A DNA stretch of 64,000 bases from Apostichopus parvimensis (lineage: Eukaryota > Echinodermata > Holothuroidea > Aspidochirotida > Stichopodidae): positions 95,013-159,012 of the forward strand of contig KN882593.1 in the NCBI GenBank assembly GCA_000934455.1, given 5' to 3'. Below are positions 1 to 12,100 of the stretch, in pieces. How positions within the stretch are numbered: the stretch's first letter is position 1; each line of letters opens with the position of its first letter. The translations under genes were made by a program, and so were the position numbers. Below the pieces are notes generated by a model. The model saw only the letters and a list, made by a program, of their open reading frames with translations. It ran no database searches and was not told the DNA's origin.

Positions 1-179
1 TACAAGCACTTTCAAGATGCGTTAGAAAAGAATCCCAGGATGCCATGGGGCATGGACCGTGAATATGGAGGTGAAGGACCCATCAACTTACCCATTGAGC
101 ATCGTCCGAAAAGTGAACCACCAACAGAAGTGGAGAAAGGACACAGACACTTCAGCAGTGGTACTCAGCCGTACCCAAG
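1..179 (+). CDS. SPMIP4: SPMIP4 exon (a), cut by window edge
   Basis: It is open from base 1 in frame 1 and ends AG|gtaagt, leaving two bases of an Arg codon. It holds the most conserved family block, PWGMDREYGG, followed by HRPKSEPP and the GH.HFSSG.Q.YPR stretch. Confidence 0.88.
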
Positions 180-3100
180 GTAAGTTTGACTCCGATTGAA
201 AGATCATTCTCAATATTTCATTATTAACATAATTTGCAAGAAGAAGTAGCAGATTTTGATGCAGACTTTGTGAAAACATTTCAGAAGTTTGATCAGTTCT
301 AAACAGTCTTCATTCAGGTAAGTTAATACAGCCCTGGTTGACAGGAGTCTGTAATATGGAGTCTTTGTGACAATTCAAAGAGGGCCAGTGTGGCAGTGGC
401 ACTACATCCATGTTTGTGTGTGTGTAGTACAGTGATGATTTACAGTGCATCAGGCTTCACTTTCAGAAGGGACAGCAGGGTAAGTATAGTTTACCATGTT
501 CTTAAAATGCCGCACTCTGTCGACTCGTTGTATATATCTAGTACAGATTATATTGAATCAAGTTAACTGACATACCGGCTGTACCACCTCATATTAATTT
601 GTGATGCTTAAATGTCTTTCTAAGATGTCCTTGTAACCCTGATGGTTGTTAACTGTAAATTTATCAGCTCTGCTTTTATTGATTCTGTGACCAACTAGTG
701 TAAATAATTCCATCTAATCAGCATATCTGCTCTTTTGTTTAACTTATGACCTCATATAGTAGGTCAGCAGTACACTGAATATGCACAGCAACTGCAAAAT
801 ATGCTACAAAAACAAATAAGGGCCATATTCAGTTTCAAACTTTAGGAAGCAACTTTTACATTTCGCTCCTAAAAGCTTTACTCTTCACTGAGCCACTAAA
901 CAGTGGCGGAGCTACTGTAGGGGTATTGGTCAAGGGGGGCGAGAATGGTCTGTAGGGGCGCTTTTGACACTATCTAAGCAGAGCGCCACCACAGGTTGGC
1001 GCGGAGCGTACAGACATTTTTGAGTAAAGATACTCCCTAGATCGCCGGAAATGACCCTTTCCGGGCCTTGCTAATTTGCAGATAATGTGACAAATGTCAA
1101 TAGGTATTTGAGAGTGCAATAAAAAAGTCAATAATCGCGAAAAAGTAAAAAGTGGTAAAAAGCTGAAAAGGGTGCCAGCTGTCCATTTGAGTCCGTCAGG
1201 GGGGGGGGGGCATCCGCCCCCTGACTGTATGGACGCTCTGCCACTGCCACTAAATTGTCTCATAGAACACTCCACAATGTCTTGAAAAATGTGGAGGATC
1301 TGAATGACCTCGGGAATTCATGTGAACTTTGGAAACTTTTAGCAATTTTAACAAGCTAAAATATTGAGCAATTACCAATGACCTTTCATATCTTGCTTTA
1401 CCATTTAAGCTGAATAATATACTGTATGCACCTGTACAATACAATAAGAAATTCCCTAATCAGCACTTGTTATTCGTATTCCATTTGGGCCCTGGACTGA
1501 GTTATTTCATTGGTTTTGATTTTTGTCAAGAGAATTAATTACACATGAACAGCACTGTGACAGCAACATTTTTATGTTAAGTTTGGTATTTAGTTTTCAG
1601 AAAATGACTACTAAAATGATGTAAAATTCCACAAAACTTACATGTACAATAGAACTATAAACTTTTTTTGAGCAGTATTAAAGTCCCATACCAACATAGA
1701 TTAATATACATGATTATTTAGTTTGATTGCATAATTACATTTACTTACATAATGAGAAACGAGAAACAAAGTGGAAAACTTTTGAAAATTTGAGATGTTG
1801 TCTTTCTATGAGATCAACACCAAACAAGTGATCTGGACAACAATTTCCCTTATTGAATAATTAGTTTCATGAATGTTAAAAGTTGGTAAACCATCATATG
1901 AAGGATAGAAGAGTATATTAATAAAACTGACCAAGTGCATCTTTATTTAGGTAGTTAATATTACTCGATAGAGTCGTAGGCAGGAATTATCAAACAATTT
2001 GATATACTCTTGACATGTAATTTTATTTGTAATATTCACATCGTAAGAACTTCCCAGATCTATACCCACATGGATAATCAAAAGATCACACTCGTTTTAG
2101 TACATATAGAGAAACAACTTGTTATGTTTCACCTGGTAAATTCTATCACTTGTTACAATACATATAGAGAAAGGACCTGTTATGTTTCACCTGGTAAAAT
2201 CTATCACTTGTTAGCAGGTATTGGGACTCAATTGTTGGAATCCTATGGGTAGCTATTGATTTTATTCTTCCCAAACATTTCAGATCAATAGGGATTCCTA
2301 TGATCTTCTTTCCGGTGTTGAACAAACATAAGAGACATTAGTACTTCATGGAGGCTGCCAATCATGATATTCAATAGTAAAGGTGGCATGGTGATTGTTG
2401 CCATGGTCTTTATGATCTATTGTACCTATAGCTACATGTACAGACTATATGGTTACCACAGGCTAGCTACTGTAGCAACATGTTGAAATGATCATACTAA
2501 ATACTATCTGTTGAACTGTCCGTGACTTTATAAAGTAACAGTATGTATAGCTGCCCTAGGTCTCCCAAGACAATCATATTTACTGGGCATCATATACAGT
2601 TTGAGCCCCTGTCTGATGAAAACAAAACAAATCAATTATCCACATAAAGGAAGATAATTTGACAAGTTACATATTATCCAAAGTTGCTTATTATGTAATC
2701 TCATTAAACCTGTTGTAAATGAAATAGTGAAAGTTAGAAATATAACTTGCACTACTGTATCAAAACTTAATATGTGTATTTATGGTACACATTTTCTACT
2801 TCTCTTATTTCTTCTAGTTTAAGTAAAATTTTAAAATTTATTAAAATTTACTAATAACTTTTTTAAAGTCAAACAATTGACTGTGGCCTTTGTCAATTAT
2901 AAATATTTTTTGCTTATACTGTACTTTAAGTCCAACTTTTGCCATGGCTAACTTTTCTTACTACTGTTATTTCACTGACTGAATTTACCTCTTAGCAATT
3001 TACCAGAAGTAGATGCAATGTTAGATGTGGACAAGGGTGGTCAAGGAATTTGATCCGCAAGCATTTTGTAGAATAGTCATTTTCTTGAAATAAATGTATT

Positions 3101-6100
3101 TATTACATGTATGTAAAATGCATACTGAAAGATTGATAATATTACAGAAAGTGATGTTTTTGACATAATTTAATATGACCTACATTGGCATGAGATTTTT
3201 AGTTCAGTTTAAAAGAGTCCAAATAGCTGGTCATTAAATCATTTAAAACACCTGTTGTAATGTTCATATGTGCCATGTTTCAATAGCAGAAACATTTCTA
3301 TATCTGTAACTAAAAATGTGATATTTTAAAGATATCTCATATTTTTTGGGATGTTCTTTGAAAACAAAGAACTTCAGTTGAAGAAAATACTTGTTCATGA
3401 AAGTCTACTATATTGTTGAGACAGGACAAATTTCTAATGGCGTAGTCCGGGCAACCAAATTATTGCTTTGTAGGTTGTCCGGTGAAAGACTAGTTGTTTA
3501 TCAAGTTCAGATAGCATTGTAACTATTTAAAATAACCCCCAAATAGGTACACATGATAAATTGTTATCACTTCCAATGTTGGTGTTCTATTCACCAACCG
3601 ACAAAAATAAATCTCTCCAACCGTGTACATATTGGTCATTGTTTTGTTGGTACATTTTTTGGGGCCAATCAAAATAAATTGCTGCCTGGACCACCAACAT
3701 GTAAGACCTGCTTGTATGAGGGACAACCAGAAAAACACCTTAAAACTTTTCCCTGGCTGATAGTATTGAGTTGTTTGAAACATTTCCTCATTAGTACTTA
3801 TTGCTGCATTGTTATAGGCATGCACAGAAACAATGATCCTTTTTAGCTTGTGTGACTCTATTTTCCTATTTTATATCAAATGATGTTACAATTCCTATGT
3901 GTTTTTGTTTGGATGTAAGATCTATGTATGTATTTAGCTTGATGATATACGTATAAGTCGTAAGTCATTCTATCTTTGTTGAAGTCATGCCCATCAAGAT
4001 GTCAAACTGAGACATTGCTATAAAGATTTCAAATAAATTTTAAAACATATATGTTTGGTGCATACCTGTTTGGTGCACGCCCATAAAGACATTGAAGACT
4101 GGGCCCAAACCATGTGCCGCCCTCTGAAAAAAGTTAACTTTCCGTTGCTTGCAAGTGAAGTTTTCTTCTTGTCGCTACAAAATGCAGACAGTAATGAAAC
4201 GTGATACCTTGTTATCTTTTATCTGGACTTGAGATCAGGGAGTTCCATACAACTCCCTACTGAAATGTCCATCGCTGCTATGTACACTGTGTTGTGGGTA
4301 TTGACCGTAGCTGCATGTATTGACTGTACACTAGTGTCTAATTACCGATGGTAGCAAGCTGTGTGTATTTTCTGGGATCGATGGTGGTGTCTAACACTTC
4401 TGTTACACCTCATTCGAAACTAGGTCAGATTACCGGCATCAGACGTTTGTTTGTGCGAGAGTCTTCACTCCCTTTAACTGTGTGATTCACTCTGATAGAT
4501 GGTATATTTTCTCATTAACTGAGCCCCTCGTGAGTGCCTAAGCATATAACTAAATCAACGCATTACATTCACCATTGAATAATTTAAACCTTTCTCTTTC
4601 AATTGTTATTAGTCTCATTCTAATATCTTGAGAAAAGGCCTTGTCAATTTCCAGTTAAAATAGAAGTGATTCTATGATTATCCTATTGGAAACACAGATC
4701 TTACTGTTGATTTCCACCTGTAGCAACCAAGAAAACCTAGTATAACTATTGTCCCTTGTCATTGGTCAAATCATTTCAAGTGGTATTTTAATTTACATAT
4801 ATCACTCCCTAAAACATTTGTAAAATTAGTTTTGATTGGACAGGAAAAACCCTCGTCATTTTGACATCGAATTGGAAACATGCTAAGAAATCTTCAACCT
4901 CTCTTTGTATTTCTTTGTTTTGAGATTACTTAATACCTCATCCGCATGGCCTTAACGATGACACTTGCTATCTACAAACGTAAACTGCATTTTTCCATAC
5001 TCTGCTCCATTGTAGCAACCTATAATTTCATTTTCAACGCTGTTTTCTTTGAAAAGTCTTTAAAATTGTGAATTTTTTAGGAAAAATTTGACAAGGCAGT
5101 TAATATTTCAGAATGAAAATTTTGAACGAAAACAACCATATTTCTTCCCTATATTATAATGGAATTGTCCAACATCTTTGTTTCGTGAGTTGCAAGAAGA
5201 ATGAACTTGTTCGTTAACGCACGATTACCTCAACCTTGCCAATTCACAGATCGATTCCGCGAAATGAATCCTGTTAATACCTTTCTGTAAATACCCTGTA
5301 AATAAACTTTCAACTGGTTTTAACTGGAAACAACAGGAACTATAACAGGTACCTGTTCAAGACAACTGGGTTTAACAGGTTTTACCCACAAAACCAGTTC
5401 ATACCAATTAATGACCTGTTGCAGCAGGTAAATCACCTGTAAGCTGTAAAAGGTACCAGTTGCTTTTAACAGGTACCTGCTAAACCAGTTGCTTTCAACA
5501 GGTAATGTACCTGTTGAAAGCAACTGGTTTAACAGATACCTGTTAAAAGCAACTGGTACAGGACTGTTAAAAGCAACTGGTTTAACAGGTACATGTTAAA
5601 AGCAACTAGTTTAACAGGTGCATGTTAAAACCAGTTCAACGGGTATTAACTGGAATTTCACCTGGGCGATTTAGAGGTAAACATTCCCATATGTAGTTTA
5701 GGCTTAACCTCTTACATTTGTTAAAACAAGAAGATTAATTGGTTATTATTCTTAATGAGCATTTGTGATGTAAACTATAGATATGTCAAAGGGAAAGAGT
5801 TAGAGAGAGAGAGAGGGAGAGTGGAACAAAGTTGTTAAAGATAGAGGGCCTGATGCTTCGATCCTAGCAGGATCTTCTTCAGAGGGGAACTGAGAAGGCA
5901 ATTGCAGTACTTAGATAAGCAGTTTGCTAACATTTTTTCTACCTTTGAGGAATCCATGTATCCATGGGATTTCAAAGCCAAACCTAACTTGACTATAGAA
6001 GTAGACGATATATTACATGAAATGTACCTCCAATTGTCAGATTTACCTCCTGCAAAGTATATAGTAAGTCATAAAATCCTCTCAAGTACCCCTTGACCCT

Positions 6101-9100
6101 TGGAACCATCAACACTGTCTGCTCCCATAAAGAAATTTATTGAGCCCTCCCACGCACATATTGATTATTCCTCCTATTTGTCTGTGCACCACAATAGATG
6201 GACCCCCCTCATTGAACACACCCTTATTATTCCATGTAAGATCATAGTCGCCACCACAGCCTGCATCAGACTTCATGAATAAATATATCGCCTTGGTGAT
6301 ATTCATTAGCTTCACCCCCTATGAAAAGCCCTATAGAGAGGTGTCAACAAAAGGTACATGTTGTATGGGACCTATCCGTTGCACCTCAGTCAGTTTAATA
6401 CATACTGTTGTGTGTAAACTCAGTAGTGTAAGTACTAAGAGAATGTAGCTCGACTGTAAAGGGTGCAGATTACAGAACACCCACAAAAAAGCCTCCCCAC
6501 AGTTGCGACACACCCGTTGAAAACCTCTTTTCGACGGAAAAACCTCCAGCCGCAACGGGCCCTTACGGTTTAATTTCGGCCTAAAACCTCCAATAAAAAA
6601 CATGACAACCTCCTTGCTCCCAGCCCTGCCAAGGGTTTGGCCTGAACAGAAGAAGAGACCTTCATTTGACAAGCTACATTCTTTCTACTATACGTAAGGA
6701 TCTTTTGTTTTAGCAGCATTATAGAGCACTGTTGAATTGTGTCTAAGTTCTGGAAAATATCTGCCATTGGTCAGAGGTTTGATTGTTAACCATATAAGAG
6801 ACACACTAGGCCTGTTTGACAACTGCCTATTCATTGCAAGTGGAATTTACATGATTGATGCTGGACTATGGTGTGAATCACATTTCTCTTGTTACTCATT
6901 GTAATTTTATGATCATTTTTAATGTTATTTTATTCCAAAAGCTTTCACTTTTGTCTTTCAGAATGAGCTTAATTTTTATAACTCATGAAATTCTATTTTA
7001 GTGTGAATCACAATATTCAGACCATTTGAATGTTATGACAATTTTCTTGAACTGAACTTCAAACTTAACATCATTCTTTTATATTTGTCATCCTTTGATT
7101 CAATTTAAAGTGAAACAAAATGAAATCTTCTTAATTTTTGACTTTTTTAAAAATTGAGAATTACTATTCGTCAATTATAATGAACTTACCCGTTTTAATC
7201 CTCCCAGACTTTTCGTTTCATTTACATGTAAATGAGGATGAAGCTCTGCAGAGCTTCATCCTCATAAAATTCATAAAAAAATATAAAATTCATAAAATTT
7301 TTGCATTCATTTTCCAACAGAGGTTTACCAGTTAATCAATACTATGACCTGACCCTACTAAAGAAGAGCAATATAAGATCAAATGATGAATTGTAAGTAT
7401 AAATAAGACTAAATAGTATACTATTATTGTCTGCTTATGTATGCATCTACTAGTTTATAATTATTTTGTATAATTACTATAAAACAAACCAGGCATGCTT
7501 TAATAGACGTAGCACACCTATAGCAGAGTGAATTTGCCAACCTTAATAGCATATAAGACCTACAGTAGCAGTGTAAGGGGTTGTAAAATAGCTGAAAGTA
7601 TGGCAAAGGGTGGGGAGGGGGGGGGGTTTGCATTCTCAAAACTGACAGTAATGGAAGATTTGTTCTTCAGTTGTGTTAGCAAGTTGGTCACTCTGACAGT
7701 ATTTAAGATACATGACTCGATCAATTATAATTATAGTTTGTACCAATAATCTTCACCTTCAGTTACTTTTCTAATATATCTTTAATTCTCTATTTTATAT
7801 TTGCAGGGTTCCAAGACCTACACAAGCTGACATGTCGTAAGTAGTTTTTCCCATTTAATTCCTAAGAGGGTTTTTTCTTTTAGTAACTAAAAAGTAAATA
7901 AAAAATAAATAAAAAAAGGTTTGTCTTTGTGTAAAGGCAAACCCCCTTTTAGTGTTTGGGATTGTTGGAGGACATGCTTTTAATAATACCATCCTTCTAT
8001 TTTACCAATGAATTCAATGGGAGGCAGTTAGGGGACAAAACAATTAAGTGAATATTCTGCTACTGACAGGACTGGACATGAGGTGGGGGAAGGTGGGAGG
8101 GGGTTAGGTTGGAGAAGTGACTTGTTTTTGTCTCCATTTCCCTTCCCTCCTACTGCTGGTGCTCTGGTCAGAATATTGAAAGAATTTCTAATATTCAACC
8201 TTCTAATTCATATTTATTGCAAATTGTGTAACAAAATATCCACCTGTATTTTTTTTTTTTAACTGACCACAGGAAACTTCAGATAAACAAAGAGTTCCCG
8301 GCAGAACATCCATACAGCTCACACATGTCTAGATTTGCTGTCTTTCCAAACTTTGCAAACTCTCGTGACGATTACAAGACAGGAGAAGCGGCCCAGCAGC
8401 AGCGCCCTCTACACCCTCAGATGCCCGCTAACCCATACTCTGTTAGAGTCGTTCGTCAGTCAAAAGGTACGCAAGGATAGCATCGGTGTCTTTTCTTTAA
8501 AAAATGTTCAAGTTTGATATGAGTTAAGAATTATGACTGAGAAAAATGTGTCATCATTAAAGGGGAGATGTCAAGGGGACTGGCCAGATTTGTTTGCCTC
8601 TGTTTGGTTTGTTGTTATATTAATACTTCATGTGTATCCATGAGTTTTTCTGAGCTAACAATATGCTTACTTTAAATGGCTATGTTAGTGAAAAATGCAA
8701 AGTTAAATTTTAAAGAGGTGAGTGAAGCTCTTTGCCTATTATTTTGTATCTATTTCTTACAATTGCATTTGTTATACTTTAACATCGCCATTCCTCTTTC
8801 CTTTGCTTTTTGAAAAGGTGGTTCAGATCGATGGGAACGACAAGAATTACCTCTAGGAACAGAAAAAATGCCCTTGAAGTGGCCTGGAGATAATTTTTTC
8901 CAGGTTTGTTATGATTATTTTTTAAATCTTTTTCGTGGAATATATTAAATAGGGGAGAGAAAGGTTTGAGAGATTGTCTCTACAGTAGTTCAGAGAGTTG
9001 CAGGCAATCAAGTATAATGTCATAGTTCTGAGCATTTCAGTGCAATCATAAGGTCTATACAAACTGGACTATAATATAACGTAAAAGTAAAAGACAATCT

Positions 9101-12100
9101 ATTTATATTTGATTAAGCTGCAAAATTCCAAACCAAGTTTAATTATTTATTATGGATCCACTTTTCAAAAGTAACCATCTGAGATGAATAATCATAGACA
9201 TAGGGGGTGGGGTGCGGGGGAGGGGGTAAGTTACACTTTTAACCTGTGTTCCCCTCTTCCCTTCCCTGTTCTTCCGTTTCTGCTATATCCATGCATAACT
9301 GATATCATACAATACTCTTTATCTGCTTGTATTCTGTAAATTGATCAATATCCTTTGTCTTACATTTCAGCAAAGGAAAACTCCAACGTCTGGTCAACAA
9401 CAGTTCTACCCGATTCCACCTAAAGCGGTCCTTCCCAACCATCCAACCCGCTCTTATGACCACACTTTAAATCCCAAGACTGCCAACGCTCTGCGTAACA
9501 TCGAGAGAGCCCAGTGGCAGACCACGTACAACAGAAACTTCACAGGTTACGGCCCAGGCAATGCTCTGAGGCTCGACAACTTTGATCAGAAGTTAGAGAA
9601 AGAGCAAAGGACCGGTATTGAGGACCATGGTCTGGTAGGTCCATTCATCATTCATTACATGTCGATTAATTATGTACAGTTTTCATATCATATCATTCAT
9701 ACATCAGTTCTCTTTAGAGACCTCAATTTTGTCGTTATTTTTGACATATCATTTTCACGATGTTTGTATATGATCATCTTCATTGCTGTATATTTTTGTC
9801 TCTTTCTGATTGTTTTACAGGTAGACTAAAGTTTTTGTGAGTGTTTTGTAAATACAGATTTGGTCCGCCAGAAACCTAAATTGGCCTTAAACTTTAATGA
9901 GGAAGTTATTGCTATAATTTGGCTTAATAACAGATCCATACTTGTTACAAAATTCTTGGCACTTGACAAAAATGAAGAGAGCTCTCAAAGAGATATAAAT
10001 GAAGTCTCTCTTTCTCTCGCTTCATTTCCATGGTAATCATAGGCCTACTATGAAATGATCAAGCTTCTTCTTCTTCAAAGTCTTACATTTCCTTGTAATT
10101 AAATCATACATAGAAAAAGTGACTTTGCTTTATAGAAGTATTTCAACGCTGACCAAAATTGCCAAAAAGTGGGTTGTGTTTTGGATAGAATTGTTAGATT
10201 CGTCATAAGAAAGTTTGTTTTGTTTGAAATTAAAGCTACTGTGGGTGGGGAGACCTAATGTCATATACATCTGACCAATCTCCCAACAGTCAAAGAATTC
10301 TGAATCAGAAATATGGTTACAGGTTTTTAATAATGTATTCTTCTTTTACTTTCCTTTATTCACCACAGCAAAGAAATTCTCTCCCCTTTTTACGACCAAG
10401 CAACATCACCCAGAGGACGGCGTGGAATAAAACCTATTTATAAGTTTAAGGATTAAGATATGATCTGTGAAAAATATTGACCCGTTTGTTATCAATTATG
10501 AAGTCATATCATTATGGGTTCCATAATTGCCTACATAGTTGAGTGACCAAAACATGTTACCTATCCTGTAGGCTTATCATCATGTTTACTGTTAGGCTTC
10601 ACTAAGACATTGTCCACTACCAAATATTCACACTAAGCTGCCAGAAATTTTCACAATTATTTTCCTTTCAGTGACAATTGAAATCAGCTAAAATTTCAAA
10701 AGGATTTTCACTCAGAAGGTGCAAACAGTTATCTTTAACACTTTTTGATACACTCAATGTATGCGAAGATGTCAAAACCTAGTACAAGATAGGTGTCAGT
10801 TAAGAAATCAATGTTTTCTAGTGGCACACATAATATTAACATTTAATGTTTGTAAATATGGAACACATAATCTAGCTTCCATACTTCTTTAGTACTGTAA
10901 ATCAGGGTTTGACCCAAGGATCTTGTTTATGCAAGATTTTATTCTGTATTTCTAAGACAGAAAGTTTACAGAAAATTTGGCAAAATAGAAATCTTGAAAG
11001 TTTAGTGCAGACAATATAGCATACTAATGTACTGCCATTTTATTTGGGAGTTTCAAAATATAACATAAAATGGTAGATACCAAGTTTTCAACATAATTAT
11101 GTAAAAAATTGTTTTGTTAGTCATTGGAAATCAAACCTTGAATCTTATTTAAATAATATAATTGATGTAGTCCCCAGCTTATCAGGAGTTATTGCATTTG
11201 AAGCCACACTGATGGCATTCAAATGCATTCAATAGCATTCAATATTATTTAGTGGCATAGGTGCAGATGAGAATAATGAGGGGGGGGGGTAGGCAGGGGT
11301 GGTGAGGGGGGAGGTGGCAGAAGGAGAAGCTGCTGGACATATCCTTTGTTACAAATGCATTAAACTCGTCTGAGCTTTTTGGAATTTGCTAAAATTTAAA
11401 GCATTTGTTTAAACAGTGGAAAACTTGTTTTTTAAGAAGTAACTGCGATAATAATTGTTCTACAAGAACCTCCCCGTCTCATTATGTAATACTAATTTTT
11501 CCTGCTTTTCAGAAGGTAATTTTTATTTTCCTGTATTATTGCATGCAAGCTGTATTCATTGAATACATTTACAACCTTTTATACATACAATTATACCAGG
11601 GTCATTTCCACAAAAAGTAACAATGGAAGTCATTGTGAAATAAAGAATGGAAAATGATATTGTGTGCAAATGTATAATTCCAACAGGATCTGTTCTCATC
11701 GAAACAGTTAGTATTCGACGTCACTGTACAGGAAACAATTGTGGAGACAATAACTTTAATGATTTTACTTTTAACAATACAGAAAAAGAGGAGTGAAAGA
11801 GGAACTATTTTCTTATTTTCTTTCCATTTGTAATTTCTTTATCTTATTTTTGAGAAATTTCTTCCAGTGTAAAGTTTCAGTCTGCAAATAAATATTTTCA
11901 TGATAAGAAGAAGAACTGAAAGTGAATGTTTGAACGTGTTACACTTTGTAAAGTTTATTTCTTGCTGTTGAAAAGGTGGAAATTTTACTCAATTAATTTA
12001 CATGAAGTTTGTTTGAATGTTACAGATGAGTAGGAGCATATAATTAAAGTAAGTGCAACCAAACGTCCTCCCTTTCCCCTCCACTCCCCTCCCTACCTCC

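Larger units (their letters stand above)
180..7320 (+). other. SPMIP4: First SPMIP4 intron in the window
   Basis: A 7.1-kb intron. It carries a hAT MITE (901-1246), a 58-bp tandem duplication (2101-2213), an inverted-repeat array (5318-5650), a small GA run near 5797, an orphan exon-like stretch (5883-6063) and a perfect palindrome (7232-7265). Apart from these I see only AT-rich sequence. Confidence 0.75.

Noticed and set aside
3523-3846. Overlapping 97- to 100-codon frames on opposite strands
   Set aside because: Mirror frames in intron DNA with no splice context, no domain and no family match.
9635-9829. Read-through of SPMIP4 exon (f) past its donor
   Set aside because: CTG|gtaggt fits a donor, and the sequence beyond turns into AT-rich, hydrophobic nonsense unlike the family.
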